DNA from: Pseudomonas sp. PB101
GTDB taxonomy: Bacteria > Pseudomonadota > Gammaproteobacteria > Pseudomonadales > Pseudomonadaceae
Reading direction: 5' to 3'
Assembly (NCBI RefSeq): GCF_009764265.1
Contig: NZ_RWIR01000073.1
Coordinates: 62,001-126,000, forward strand
Length of the DNA: 64,000 bases
Part shown: piece by piece, positions 11,239-19,938 of the stretch
How positions within the stretch are numbered: the first letter of the stretch is position 1
Layout of the letters: each line of letters starts with the position of its first letter
Notes under the pieces: model-generated
Seen by the model: only the letters and a program-made list of their open reading frames with translations
Database searches by the model: none
Told to the model about the DNA's origin: nothing
Translations under genes and position numbers: made by a program

Positions 11239-11330
11239 TGTAGGAGCCGGCTTGCTGGCGAATAGCGGTGGGTCAGTTTGCATATCTGCTACAGACATAC
11301 CGCTATCGCCAGCAAGCCGGCTCCTACAAG
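11239..11330. repeat. REP pair (inverted), GCCGGC variant
   Basis: Two inverted copies of the GTAGGAGCCGGCTTGCTGGCGA element lie between aotP and argR, with a second small palindrome in the spacer. It may separate or stabilise parts of the aot-argR transcript. Confidence 0.9.
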
Positions 11331-11393
11331 GAATCGGGGCCAGCCGCTAAGTTGCGAAGCATGCACTATCGCGGTGCACAACGGCAGCCCTGA

Positions 11394-12158
11394 TTACTTC
11401 AAGCTGCCGGACAGGAATTGCTGCAAACGCTCGGATTGCGGGTTCACCAGCACTTCACGCGGGTTGCCGCTTTCTTCGACCACGCCTTTGTGCAGGAACA
11501 CCAACTGGTTCGACACTTCACGGGCGAAGCCCATTTCGTGGGTCACCACGACCATGGTCCGGCCTTCCTGGGCCAGGGCCTGCATGACTTTCAGCACGTC
11601 ACCCACAAGCTCCGGATCGAGGGCCGAGGTCGGTTCGTCGAACAGCATCACTTCCGGTTCCATCGCCAGCGCACGGGCAATCGCCACGCGCTGCTGCTCG
11701 CCGCCGGACATGTGGCCAGGGTAAGCATCCTTACGATGGGCCACACCGACCTTGTTCAGGTAGTGCTCGGCCTTCTCGCGGGCTTCGGCCTTGGACATAC
11801 CGAGCACGTGGACCGGCGCTTCCATGATGTTTTCCAGCGCGGTCATGTGCGACCACAGGTTGAAATGCTGGAACACCATCGACAGGCGCGAACGCATGCG
11901 CTGCAGCTGTTTCGGATCGGCCGCCTTCAGCGCGCCGTCCTTGTTCGCCACCAGCTTCAACTCTTCGTTGTTGAGCAGGATCTTGCCCGCGTGCGGCTGC
12001 TCCAGCAGGTTGATGCAGCGCAGGAACGTACTTTTGCCGGAGCCACTGGAGCCGATGATGCTGATCACATCGCCGGCTGCCGCTTTCAGGGACACGCCCT
12101 TGAGCACTTCGTGACTGCCATAGCGTTTATGCAGGTCTTGGACTTCAAGTTTGTACAT
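11394..12158 (-). CDS. aotP: Arginine/ornithine ABC transporter ATP-binding protein
   Basis: This 254-residue ATPase energises arginine/ornithine import with AotQ and AotM. It starts at ATG 12158 (MYKLEVQDLHKRYGSHEVLKGVSL). The Walker A motif GSSGSGKST, Q-loop, signature MSGGEQQRVAIARAL, Walker B VMLFDEPTSALDPE and H-loop VVVTHEMGFA are all present. It belongs to the HisP/GlnQ polar amino-acid family and has normal length. It follows aotO closely in the same operon. Confidence 0.95.
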   Translation of the reverse strand: MYKLEVQDLHKRYGSHEVLKGVSLKAAAGDVISIIGSSGSGKSTFLRCINLLEQPHAGKILLNNEELKLVANKDGALKAADPKQLQRMRSRLSMVFQHFNLWSHMTALENIMEAPVHVLGMSKAEAREKAEHYLNKVGVAHRKDAYPGHMSGGEQQRVAIARALAMEPEVMLFDEPTSALDPELVGDVLKVMQALAQEGRTMVVVTHEMGFAREVSNQLVFLHKGVVEESGNPREVLVNPQSERLQQFLSGSLK

Positions 12159-12185
12159 GCGGTCGGTTCTCACAAAAACAGTCAG

Positions 12186-13298
12186 TCAGTCGTTGAGCAA
12201 GCGCCCGTGACGCAGCGCTTCGCGCCCCGCCACCTTGGCCAGCCAGAAACCGGGTTGGGCATAACGCAGCCGTTCAATGGCAAACAGCACCCCGGACGTA
12301 CCAGCACACACCGTGCTGACCCGATCCGCCAACGGATCGATCACTTCAAAAATCTCGTCGCCGGCTTCAACCCATTCACCAGGTTTGCGCAGGAAACTCA
12401 CCACACCGGGGTGCGGTGCCAACAACAACTCGGTGCCTTCGAACGGCATGCCTTCGCAAGGATCCTGCGCAGGCTTGGGCCATTCACCGCCGATCAGGCC
12501 TTGCTCGGCGAGGAACGCCAGGATGCCTTCGGCGTGGGCGCACGCTTGCTCGCGACCGGTGTCGGCCTGACCACCCAATTCAATGGTAGTCGCCAGGCAG
12601 GCCAGTGGAATCTGCGCGTCCGGGAACAGGCGCGACAGACGCAGCCACGGCAACGAACAGGCTTCGTCGAACGAACTGCCACCAGAATCTTCCGCCAGCA
12701 AACCGACCCGCACGTTCAGGTGCGCGGCCAGCGAACGCCACTGCGGCCAGTGCTGCGGCAAGGCATACAGGTGCAGCGCCGCCTCGGCATCGCAATGCAG
12801 ATCCAGCACCACATCCGCCGTGCAGGCATGGCTGAGCAGGACGCGCTGCATGCCCTGCAACTGGCTGCTCGCCTCTGGCAATGCAGCCAGGTGATCGGCC
12901 ATCGCCTGACGGATCAGGCGAATGTTGGCGTGTGGATCATCGCCCAGGCTTTCAGCCAATGCAGCCGCAACCGGTGCGCTCAACTCGACGAAATCGCGGT
13001 TGAAATTCTTGCCGCTGCCGGCTTCGAAACGCCCTTGATGATTGCCCTGAAGCAGTTGACCGAGGCCCAGCGGATTAGCCACCGGCACCAGTTCAACGAC
13101 ACCGTTGAGCAAGCCTTGGGCTTCGAGTTCGGCCAGGCGTTTTTTCAGCTCGAAGGCTGTGCGCATGCCCGGCAGCTCGTCGGCGTGCAGGCTGGCCTGG
13201 ATGTAGGCCTTGCGCTCGCCGCTACCGAAGCGGAACACCGAAATCCGGCGTTCGCTGCCCAGGTGGCTCCACGGCAAAGCATGATCGATACGTTCCAT
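12186..13298 (-). CDS. aotO: AotO, succinylglutamate desuccinylase/aspartoacylase-family protein
   Basis: The 370-residue protein is an M14-like zinc hydrolase of the AstE/AspA family encoded inside the arginine transport operon. The metal-binding H and E are visible in QASLHADELPG, and a second histidine region in LDLHCDAEAALHLYAL. In P. aeruginosa the orthologue is called aotO; it is part of the operon, but I know of no demonstrated requirement in transport and its substrate is unclear. It sits between aotM and aotP with 1-nt and 27-nt gaps, so it is cotranscribed. Confidence 0.9.
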   Translation of the reverse strand: MERIDHALPWSHLGSERRISVFRFGSGERKAYIQASLHADELPGMRTAFELKKRLAELEAQGLLNGVVELVPVANPLGLGQLLQGNHQGRFEAGSGKNFNRDFVELSAPVAAALAESLGDDPHANIRLIRQAMADHLAALPEASSQLQGMQRVLLSHACTADVVLDLHCDAEAALHLYALPQHWPQWRSLAAHLNVRVGLLAEDSGGSSFDEACSLPWLRLSRLFPDAQIPLACLATTIELGGQADTGREQACAHAEGILAFLAEQGLIGGEWPKPAQDPCEGMPFEGTELLLAPHPGVVSFLRKPGEWVEAGDEIFEVIDPLADRVSTVCAGTSGVLFAIERLRYAQPGFWLAKVAGREALRHGRLLND

Positions 13299-13299
13299 A

Positions 13300-13998
13300 T
13301 CAGTGCTTCCGCGGGGCCAGGTAGCCCAGCCAGCGGCGCTCGGCCATCTTGAACAGTTTCACCAGGATGAAGGTCAGGCACAGGTAGAACACACCGGCCG
13401 TGATGTAAGCCTCGAACGGCAGGTAGAACTGGGCGTTGACCGTGCGCGCGGCGCCGGTGATGTCGATCAGGGTCACGATGGACGCCAGACTGGTGGTCTG
13501 CAGCATCATGATCACTTCGTTGCTGTACTGCGGCAGCGCCCGACGCAGGGCCGACGGCAGCAGGATGCGCTTGTACATCTTGAAGCGCGACATGCCCATG
13601 GCCTTGGCCGCTTCGATCTCGCCGTTCGGCGTGGCCCGCAGGCTGCCGGCGATGATTTCGGCGGTGTAGGCACTGGTGTTGATCGCGAACGCCAGGCACG
13701 CACAGAACGTTGCGCTGGACAGCCATGGCCAGAGGAAGCTTTCGCGCACGGCTTCGAACTGCGCCAGACCGTAGTAGATCAAAAACAGCTGCACCAGCAT
13801 CGGCGTGCCGCGGATCACGTAGGTGTAGAGCCAGGCGGACATGTTGACCACCGAGTTCTTCGAAACGCGCATCAGGCCCAGCGGCAATGCGCACAGCAGG
13901 CCGAAGAACAGCGACAGCGCGAGCAGTTTGAGGGTGGTCAGCAGGCCGCCGAAGTACAGCGGCAAGGCCTCCCAAATGACGTTGTAGTCGAAGATCAT
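13300..13998 (-). CDS. aotM: Arginine/ornithine ABC transporter permease AotM
   Basis: This inner-membrane permease of the HisM type has 232 residues. It starts MIFDYNVIWEALPLYFGGL and contains about five membrane segments. The EAA loop interacting with the ATPase is visible as AIEAAKAMGMSRFKMYKRILLP (read around residues 125-146). The start codon overlaps the stop of aotQ by 4 nt (ATGA), indicating coupling. It forms the membrane channel together with AotQ. Confidence 0.95.
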   Translation of the reverse strand: MIFDYNVIWEALPLYFGGLLTTLKLLALSLFFGLLCALPLGLMRVSKNSVVNMSAWLYTYVIRGTPMLVQLFLIYYGLAQFEAVRESFLWPWLSSATFCACLAFAINTSAYTAEIIAGSLRATPNGEIEAAKAMGMSRFKMYKRILLPSALRRALPQYSNEVIMMLQTTSLASIVTLIDITGAARTVNAQFYLPFEAYITAGVFYLCLTFILVKLFKMAERRWLGYLAPRKH

Positions 13999-14684
13999 AG
14001 ATCAGCCGCCCTTACGCCTACCGAGTAGCGCTTCTCAAGGTGACGCAATGCCAGCAACGACACACTGGTGATCACCAGGTACATCGCCGCCACTGCGAGG
14101 AAGAAGGTGAAAGGCTCGCGGGTGGCATCGGCCGCCTGCTTGGCCTTGAACATCATGTCTTGCAGACCCACCACCGAAATCAGCGCGGTGGCCTTGGTCA
14201 GCACCAGCCAGTTGTTGGTGAAACCCGGAATCGCCAGACGAATCATCTGCGGCACCAACACCCGGAAGAACACCTGGAAGCTGCTCATGCCGTAGGCCAT
14301 GCCGGCTTCGGCCTGACCCTTGGGGATCGCCATGAAGGCGCCACGGAAGGTTTCCGACAGGTACGCACCGAAGATGAAGCCCAGGGTACCGATACCGGCG
14401 GCCAGCGGGTTCAGGTCGATGTAGTCGTCAAAACCGAGCAGCGGCGCGACGCGGTTGAGCAGGTCCTGGCCGCCGTAGAAAATCAGCAGGATCAGCACCA
14501 GGTCGGGAATACCGCGGATCACCGTGGAATACAGGTCGCCCAGCCAGGCCAGCCAGCGCACTGGCGACAGACGCAGTGCCACGCCGATCAGGCCCAGCAC
14601 AATGGCCAGAGCCATGGACGACAAGGCGAGCTGAAGCGTCAGCCAAGCGCCATCGAGGATGACAGCCCCGTAGCCTTTCAACAT
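13995..14684 (-). CDS. aotQ: Arginine/ornithine ABC transporter permease AotQ
   Basis: This is a HisQ-type permease of 229 residues (MLKGYGAVILDGAWLTLQL), with about five hydrophobic segments and an EAA loop around GQAEAGMAYGMSSFQVFFRVLVP. A GAGGA site precedes ATG 14684. It follows aotJ after a 91-nt gap that contains an 11-bp hairpin with a T-run, and overlaps aotM by 4 nt. Confidence 0.95.
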   Translation of the reverse strand: MLKGYGAVILDGAWLTLQLALSSMALAIVLGLIGVALRLSPVRWLAWLGDLYSTVIRGIPDLVLILLIFYGGQDLLNRVAPLLGFDDYIDLNPLAAGIGTLGFIFGAYLSETFRGAFMAIPKGQAEAGMAYGMSSFQVFFRVLVPQMIRLAIPGFTNNWLVLTKATALISVVGLQDMMFKAKQAADATREPFTFFLAVAAMYLVITSVSLLALRHLEKRYSVGVRAADL

Positions 14685-14710
14685 GATTCAGGTCCTCGAA
14701 CGTTGGGATG

Positions 14711-14754
14711 AAAAAATGGCGCAAACCTCAGAGATCCTGCTGCTTGCGCCATTT
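14711..14754 (-). terminator. Hairpin with T-run between aotJ and aotQ (partial terminator / mRNA stabiliser)
   Basis: A perfect 11-bp inverted repeat (14714-14724 and 14744-14754) is followed on the minus strand by a run of six T. It lies just after the binding-protein gene and before the permease genes. This is a common device for producing more binding protein than permease, either by partial termination or by protecting the aotJ message. Confidence 0.75.
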
Positions 14755-14775
14755 CGGACTTGTCGCCTGGGCGTG

Positions 14776-15549
14776 TTACTTGCCGTAGATATCGAAGGCG
14801 AAGTACTTGTCCTGGATCTGCTTGTACTTGCCGTTCTCGCGAATGGCAGTGATCGCAGTGTTGATCTTGTCTTTCAGCGCGTCACCCTTGCGCACCGCGA
14901 TGCCTACGCCGTCGCCGAAGTATTTGACGTCGGTGAACGCCGGGCCGACGAACGCGAAGCCTTTACCGGCGTCGGTTTTCAGGAAGCCGTCATCCAAAAG
15001 CGTAGCGTCTGCCACGGTGCCGTCGAGGCGGCCGGCGGCCACGTCGAGGTAAATTTCGTTCTGCGAACCGTAAGGCTTGATCTCGGCACCCAGCGGGGCC
15101 AGGACTTCGCGGGCGAAACGCTCGTGGATCGAACCACGCTGCACGCCGATGTTCTTGCCCTTGAGCTCAGCCAGGCTGTCGCTGACTGGAGTGCCGGCCT
15201 TCATGACCAGGCGAGCCGGGGTGTTGTAGTACTTGTTGGTGAAGTCCACGGACTTCTTGCGATCTTCAGTGATCGACATGGACGACAGGATCGCGTCGAT
15301 CTTGCGCACTTTCAGCGCCGGGATCAGACCGTCGAACTCTTGCTCGACCCACACGCACTTGACCTTCATCTCTTCGCACAGGGCGTTGCCGATGTCGTAG
15401 TCGAAACCAACGATGCTGCCGTCCGGTGCTTTGGACGCGAACGGAGGGTAAGCCGCTTCGATACCGATTTTCAGAGGTTTTTCATCGGCGAAGGTTGGCA
15501 GGGACAGCACGGACAGTGCCAGGGCGCCAAGCAGCACGAGTTTCTTCAT
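14776..15549 (-). CDS. aotJ: Arginine/ornithine periplasmic binding protein AotJ
   Basis: This 257-residue solute-binding protein of family 3 delivers arginine and ornithine to AotQMP. It starts at ATG 15549 with a GGAG site upstream. A Sec signal peptide of about 22 residues (MKKLVLLGALALSVLSLPTF, then AD cleavage) is followed by the typical LKIGIEAAYPPFASKAPDGS and GFDYDIGNALCEEM blocks. It is the promoter-proximal gene of the aot operon. Confidence 0.95.
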   Translation of the reverse strand: MKKLVLLGALALSVLSLPTFADEKPLKIGIEAAYPPFASKAPDGSIVGFDYDIGNALCEEMKVKCVWVEQEFDGLIPALKVRKIDAILSSMSITEDRKKSVDFTNKYYNTPARLVMKAGTPVSDSLAELKGKNIGVQRGSIHERFAREVLAPLGAEIKPYGSQNEIYLDVAAGRLDGTVADATLLDDGFLKTDAGKGFAFVGPAFTDVKYFGDGVGIAVRKGDALKDKINTAITAIRENGKYKQIQDKYFAFDIYGK

Positions 15550-15718
15550 CTTGGGACTCCATCGGTAAAGGGCAAAAACGGCAGAGTGAGCAACAGCCCA
15601 ATATGCGAATGAGTGGAACCGGAAAGCAGTGCTGCGTCCTACATTGCGCGTGCGAATTTTCAACACGGGCAACGACGAGCGAGTGATCGGCATTCTAACG
15701 ACAGGCCGGAGGCCGATA

Positions 15719-15734
15719 TTTCTTCAATGCGACA
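15719..15734 (-). promoter_or_regulatory. Putative ArgR half-site upstream of aotJ
   Basis: The minus strand shows TGTCGC-N8-AA exactly, 170 nt upstream of the aotJ start, with a weaker copy about 22 nt farther upstream. This is where ArgR control of aotJQMOP-argR would be expected. It is inferred from the motif. Confidence 0.45.
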
Positions 15735-16192
15735 ACTAATTACAGAAGCACCGAGAAAGTCGTTTTAGCGCGTTGACAGCCCTGCAAAATCATGCAAGAG
15801 CAAAAGACATGGAACCGATCTATGTTGCAAATTGCGGGCCTATTATTGGCAAACCCTTCTAATCCGGCAAGCGCAGCGTGGGGTCTTATTTTTCATCCAC
15901 GGTTTATTGCCCCTGATTTGGGGCCTGGCGTTTCCCAATGCCCCGTAATGGCGCGATGCGGTTACACATTCAGTAACCTGAAAGATCCCAGGTAACAGTA
16001 GGAAACCTCCGACGGCTGAAGCCGATATTTATTGGCCCTGTTTATCGGGTGTCTGAAAGATCGCCATCGCGGGCAAGCCCGCTCCCACAGTATTTTGTGG
16101 TGTGACTTAGATCGCATGCACACCGCAAATCCCTGTGGGAGCGGGCTTGCCCGCGATGAGGCCAGTCCAGCCAACACAAAACCCTCAGACAC
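15735..16192. other. Gene-free interval between aotJ and acs
   Basis: The gap between the two minus-strand genes is about 700 nt. It holds the aot promoter region, a run of relatively AT-rich sequence near 15780-15900, a REP pair and the acs terminator. A 67-codon plus-strand frame at 15792 has no convincing ribosome site or family features and is not called. Confidence 0.6.
16065..16160. repeat. REP pair (inverted), GCGGGC variant
   Basis: Two inverted arms with core GGGAGCGGGCTTGCCCGCGA, both of the same variant, lie downstream of acs. Confidence 0.9.
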
Positions 16193-16229
16193 AAAAAAGC
16201 CCCACCAGGCTCACACCTAGCAGGGCTTT
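16193..16229 (-). terminator. Rho-independent terminator of acs
   Basis: On the minus strand AAAGCCC pairs with GGGCTTT, followed by T residues, 20-55 nt after the acs stop. The loop is long (about 20 nt). Confidence 0.7.
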
Positions 16230-16249
16230 CAGCGACTAGGAATCAGCGC

Positions 16250-18205
16250 TTACGCAACATTCATCGTCTTGTGCGTATCAATCAAATGCTGCACCACACT
16301 CGGATCAGCCAGGGTGGAAATATCCCCCAACCCATCGTACTCAGCCGTAGCAATCTTGCGCAGAATCCGCCGCATGATCTTGCCCGAGCGAGTCTTCGGC
16401 AGCCCCGGCGCCCACTGGATCACATCCGGCGATGCAATCGGACCGATCTCCTTGCGCACCCAGTTCTTCAGTTCCAGGCGCAGCTGCTCGTTCGGCTCTT
16501 CGCCGTTTTTCAGGGTGACATAGACATAAATGCCCTGCCCCTTGATGTCGTGCGGCACGCCGACCACCGCCGCTTCGGCGACTTTCGGGTGCGCGACCAT
16601 CGCGCTTTCGATCTCGGCGGTGCCCATGCGGTGGCCGGACACGTTGAGCACGTCGTCCACGCGACCGGTGATCCAGTAGTAGCCATCGGCATCGCGACGG
16701 GCGCCGTCACCGGTGAAATACATGCCACGGAAGGTCTTGAAGTAGGTGTCGACGAAGCGGTCGTGGTCGCCAAACAGGGTACGTGCCTGGCCTGGCCACG
16801 AGTCGAGAATCACCAGGTTGCCCTCGGCCTCGCCTTCGATGATGTTGCCCAGGTTGTCCACCAGGGCCGGCACCACGCCGAAGAACGGCCGCGCCGCCGA
16901 ACCCGGCTTGAGGGCATGGGCGCCTGGCAGCGGGCTCATCATGTTGCCGCCGGTTTCGGTCTGCCACCAGGTGTCGACGATCGGGCAACGGGACTTGCCG
17001 ACGTTCTTGTAGTACCAGTCCCAGGCTTCCGGGTTGATCGGCTCGCCCACCGAACCGAGCAGGCGCAGGCTGCTGCCATCGGCGCCTTCAACGGCGGCGG
17101 TGCCCGAGGCCATCATGGCGCGGATCGCGGTCGGTGCGGTGTAGAGGATATTGACCTTGTGCTTGTCGACGATCTTCGCCACCCGGGTGATGTCCGGGTA
17201 GTTCGGCACGCCTTCGAACAGCAGCGTGGTCGCGCCGTTGGCCAGCGGGCCGTAGACAATGTAGCTGTGGCCGGTGACCCAGCCGACGTCGGCGGTGCAC
17301 CAGTAGACTTCACCCGGACGGTAATCGAACACGCGCTCGTGGGTCATGGCCGCGTACAACAGGTAGCCGCCGGTGGTGTGCTGCACGCCCTTCGGTTTGC
17401 CGGTCGAGCCCGAGGTGTAGAGGATGAACAGCGCTTCTTCGGCGCCCATCTCTTTTGGCGCGCACACGGTGCCGGCCACTTTCATCAGGTCTTCGTACCA
17501 GATGTCGCGATGCTGGTTCCACTTGATGTCGCCACCGGTGCGCTGGCACACGATGACTTTCTGGATGCTGCTGGTTTCCGGGTTGGTCAGCGCGTCGTCG
17601 ACGTTGGCCTTGAGCGGGATCTTCTTGCCGGCACGAATGCCTTCGTCGGCGGTGATCACCACTTTGGATTTGCAGTCGATGATGCGACCGGCCAGGGCTT
17701 CCGGCGAGAAGCCGCCGAACACCACCGAGTGAATCGCGCCGATCCGGGTACAGGCCAGCATGGCGACCACGGCTTCGGGGATCATCGGCATATAGATAGT
17801 CACCACGTCGCCGCGGTGCACATCCTGGCCGCGCAGGGCGTTGGCGAACTTGCAGACCTGCTCGTGCAGTTCGCGATAGGTGATGTTGCGGCTCTCGGCA
17901 GGGTCGTCGCCCTCCCAGATGATCGCCACCTGATCACCGCGCTCGGCCAGATGACGGTCGAGGCAGTTGTAGGAAACGTTGAGGGTGCCGTCGGCGAACC
18001 ATTTGATGTCGACGTGGTGATCGTCGAAGGAAGTCTGCTTCACCGTGGTGAAAGGCTTGATCCAGTCGAGGCGCTTGGCTTGCTCGCGCCAGAAGCCGTC
18101 CGGGTTGACGACCGACTGCTGGTACATGGCCTTGTAGGTCGCCTCGTCGGTCAGCGTGTTAGCCAGAACCTCGGGACGAACGGGATACAGGGAAGCCGCA
18201 CTCAT
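16250..18205 (-). CDS. acsA: Acetyl-CoA synthetase
   Basis: The 651-residue AMP-forming ligase activates acetate to acetyl-CoA with ATP. It has the family's usual length and starts MSAASLYPVRPEVLANTLT. Visible motifs are the phosphate-binding YTSGSTGKPKGV near residue 261, the DTWWQTETGG motif, the GHRMGTAEIESA hinge region, and near residue 605 the C-terminal PKTRSGKIMRRILRK containing the lysine that is reversibly acetylated in homologues. It is a single gene with its own terminator. Confidence 0.97.
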   Translation of the reverse strand: MSAASLYPVRPEVLANTLTDEATYKAMYQQSVVNPDGFWREQAKRLDWIKPFTTVKQTSFDDHHVDIKWFADGTLNVSYNCLDRHLAERGDQVAIIWEGDDPAESRNITYRELHEQVCKFANALRGQDVHRGDVVTIYMPMIPEAVVAMLACTRIGAIHSVVFGGFSPEALAGRIIDCKSKVVITADEGIRAGKKIPLKANVDDALTNPETSSIQKVIVCQRTGGDIKWNQHRDIWYEDLMKVAGTVCAPKEMGAEEALFILYTSGSTGKPKGVQHTTGGYLLYAAMTHERVFDYRPGEVYWCTADVGWVTGHSYIVYGPLANGATTLLFEGVPNYPDITRVAKIVDKHKVNILYTAPTAIRAMMASGTAAVEGADGSSLRLLGSVGEPINPEAWDWYYKNVGKSRCPIVDTWWQTETGGNMMSPLPGAHALKPGSAARPFFGVVPALVDNLGNIIEGEAEGNLVILDSWPGQARTLFGDHDRFVDTYFKTFRGMYFTGDGARRDADGYYWITGRVDDVLNVSGHRMGTAEIESAMVAHPKVAEAAVVGVPHDIKGQGIYVYVTLKNGEEPNEQLRLELKNWVRKEIGPIASPDVIQWAPGLPKTRSGKIMRRILRKIATAEYDGLGDISTLADPSVVQHLIDTHKTMNVA

Positions 18206-18679
18206 CTTTCTTACCTCGGTGGAATAGTTGTTTTTGTATGGCCCTGTTGTAGCCGGGCCGGGCCTATAGAACCATTCGACGATGGTAGTAACAAGCCCCT
18301 ACAAATTGTCGTGAAAACCCGTCAAACCCACTACCGCCGCGGTACCTGTGGGAGCGAGCCTGCTCGCGATGGTCGTCAACGATAACGCGCCAAATCTGAC
18401 ACCCCACGGTGCTCTCTGGCTCATCACGAGCAAGCTCGCCCCCACAAAAGAAGAGGCTATTCAGGGATTGTTACAGGATCTGTCAAAAGTGTTTATCAAA
18501 TCCACGGCTATATGGACGAGGCGCCCACGCCTAAAATCAGCCACGCCGACAAGGCAACCTGATTAACCCAGTTGCAGCCCCCACGAAGGCAGTTAATCAA
18601 ACACTCCGGTACTGAAGTTCCACACGCAATCTCAAAAGGATTGCGTGCCCCCTTTCGACCTCCAAAAGGTAAATCCGCA
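18206..18679. other. Gene-free interval upstream of acs
   Basis: This stretch lies between two divergent genes. It holds the acs promoter region, a REP pair, and the promoter of the small exported protein at 18680. No sigma-54 box or other clear operator was seen. Confidence 0.5.
18345..18447. repeat. REP pair (inverted), GCGAGC variant
   Basis: Two inverted arms of the GGGAGCGAGC(C/T)TGCTCGCGA type lie in the acs upstream region. The second arm is degenerate (CGAGCAAGCTCGCCCCCAC). Confidence 0.8.
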
Positions 18680-18943
18680 ATGAAAGCTTTATTAGTTCTG
18701 GCCCTCGGCAGTCTGTGCGCAACCGCCATGGCAAACGAGGTCCCGACTGATGTCGCGCAGCAACAACCGGCCATAGAGGAATACACCTACTCCACCCATC
18801 TGGACATCGCCAAAGTGATCTCCATGAGCGAAGCGCCAAACGTCTGTGAAGTTGTGCCGATGAAAATGGAATACGAAGACTCCCACGGCCAACGGCATAT
18901 CCTGCGCTACAGCATGATGGGCAACGGCTGCACCAACGGCTGA
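18680..18943 (+). CDS. Small exported protein, DUF2790-like
   Basis: This 87-residue protein has a signal peptide (MKALLVLALGSLCATAMA) and a mature domain resembling the Pseudomonas DUF2790 family: YSTHLDIAKVIS, CEVVPMKMEYEDS, and a terminal LRYSMMGNGC. Two cysteines in the mature part could form a disulfide in the periplasm. The start at 18680 was chosen because it produces a complete signal peptide and has an AGGT site nearby, although the frame is open upstream to 18572. No function is known to me for the family. Confidence 0.8.
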   Translation: MKALLVLALGSLCATAMANEVPTDVAQQQPAIEEYTYSTHLDIAKVISMSEAPNVCEVVPMKMEYEDSHGQRHILRYSMMGNGCTNG

Positions 18944-19134
18944 CCTCCTGCCTCACCCCTACTCCCGAAAAGGTTCCAACCATCCGCCGCAATCAGGCAG
19001 GTGAAACGTCGCAGCCTACCTATCGATTAAACAGATTGTTTTAAGCACTTATTTGCGCTTTTTAATCGAAATTGTCGGCGTAAAATCAACTGCAACCCAA
19101 GACAAACAACGCTGACGAAACTGGAGCAACGACC

Positions 19135-19410
19135 ATGAAAACCCCACTGATCCTCGCCCTGACCCTCTCCGTCCTGGCTGCCAACACCTTCGCCGCCGAT
19201 GGTTACGACCGCACCGGCTCGGCCGCTTACACCACTGAAGCAGCTGTCGCTTCCGACGGTTACGACCACACCGGTTCAGCCTCCTTCGCAGCCGATGGCG
19301 CAGATCACGTTGGCGCCGGCAAACTCGCCTCCGACGGCTCTGACCACACCGGTGCCGCCCGCCTCGCTGCCGATGGCGCCGATCACGTCGGTGCAGGTCG
19401 CCTGAGCTGA
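19135..19410 (+). CDS. Small exported protein with four 13-residue repeats
   Basis: The 91-residue protein has a signal peptide (MKTPLILALTLSVLAANTFA) and then is built almost wholly of repeats with the pattern (A/S)DGxDHxGAxxLA: a degenerate first copy followed by four clean 13-residue units. Each unit keeps Asp-Gly, Asp-His and Gly, so metal or calcium binding is conceivable, but this is a guess. GGAGCAACGACC provides the ribosome site. A strong hairpin terminator follows 20 nt after the stop. I do not recognise a named family. Confidence 0.8.
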   Translation: MKTPLILALTLSVLAANTFAADGYDRTGSAAYTTEAAVASDGYDHTGSASFAADGADHVGAGKLASDGSDHTGAARLAADGADHVGAGRLS

Positions 19411-19429
19411 TCCGCCTGCGTGACTTCAC

Positions 19430-19450
19430 AGCCCGACTTCGGTCGGGCTT
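19430..19450 (+). terminator. Hairpin terminator after the repeat protein
   Basis: AGCCCGAC-TTCG-GTCGGGCT forms a perfect 8-bp stem with a UUCG tetraloop. The following T-run is weak. Confidence 0.8.
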
Positions 19451-19938
19451 AGTTGTGTCTGGAGCCGGAGAAAACCCCACCGAAACACAAGATGTAGTGA
19501 AAAAAGCCTTTTTTGGTTATTTCTTGTACAAAAAAATCCCGGGGCAAAAAATCAAGAAAAAAAATCTTCCCCCCGCCAACATCGCCCAAAGCCCTGTAAA
19601 CCCTCGCTCCGACCGAAATGCGGCCGCCGTCGACCGATCCGTGAGCCATTTCGCCGCACCACAGCTCGCAAAACTTCCCTATAATGCGGCCTTAAACGGG
19701 CCTGCAATATCCCCTTACAGGGATGAAAAGCCAGTCTGAAGCCCCGCACAGGCGATCAACGCTTGCTGCGCCCATCAGTGGCTCTCGGAACCCCGTACAA
19801 AATTCTGTTTGATGCCTGCGTATAGCTGCCGCAAAAAACGATTCCTTTAGATCCAACGCGGCCGGTACGGCCGTGTGAAAAACCGACCCATCCAATTTCA
19901 CACGGGCACACTGGCCCTCACGCAGGAGACGACACGTC
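19451..19938. other. nrdB upstream region with leader hairpin
   Basis: The 488-nt gap holds an A/T-rich, low-complexity stretch (19496-19575), a TATAAT at 19680 that could be a -10 element, and a perfect 10-bp inverted repeat (19871-19880 with 19896-19905, 15-nt loop) only 20 nt before the nrdB ribosome site at about 19925. A 94-codon frame at 19455 was not accepted. Confidence 0.55.

Noticed and set aside
11418..13352. 644-codon plus-strand frame opposite aotP and aotO
   Set aside because: It covers two confidently identified genes on the other strand and has a low-complexity Gln/His/Arg/Gly-rich composition typical of a shadow frame.
15792..15995. 67-codon frame between aotJ and acs
   Set aside because: There is no ribosome site, no signal peptide or conserved motif, and the interval is mostly regulatory and repeat sequence.
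16271..18385. 704-codon plus-strand frame opposite acsA
   Set aside because: It is an antisense shadow of the acetyl-CoA synthetase, rich in His, Gly, Val and Asp.
19455..19739. 94-codon frame upstream of nrdB
   Set aside because: The frame runs through homopolymer-rich sequence and overlaps a probable promoter; no support for translation.
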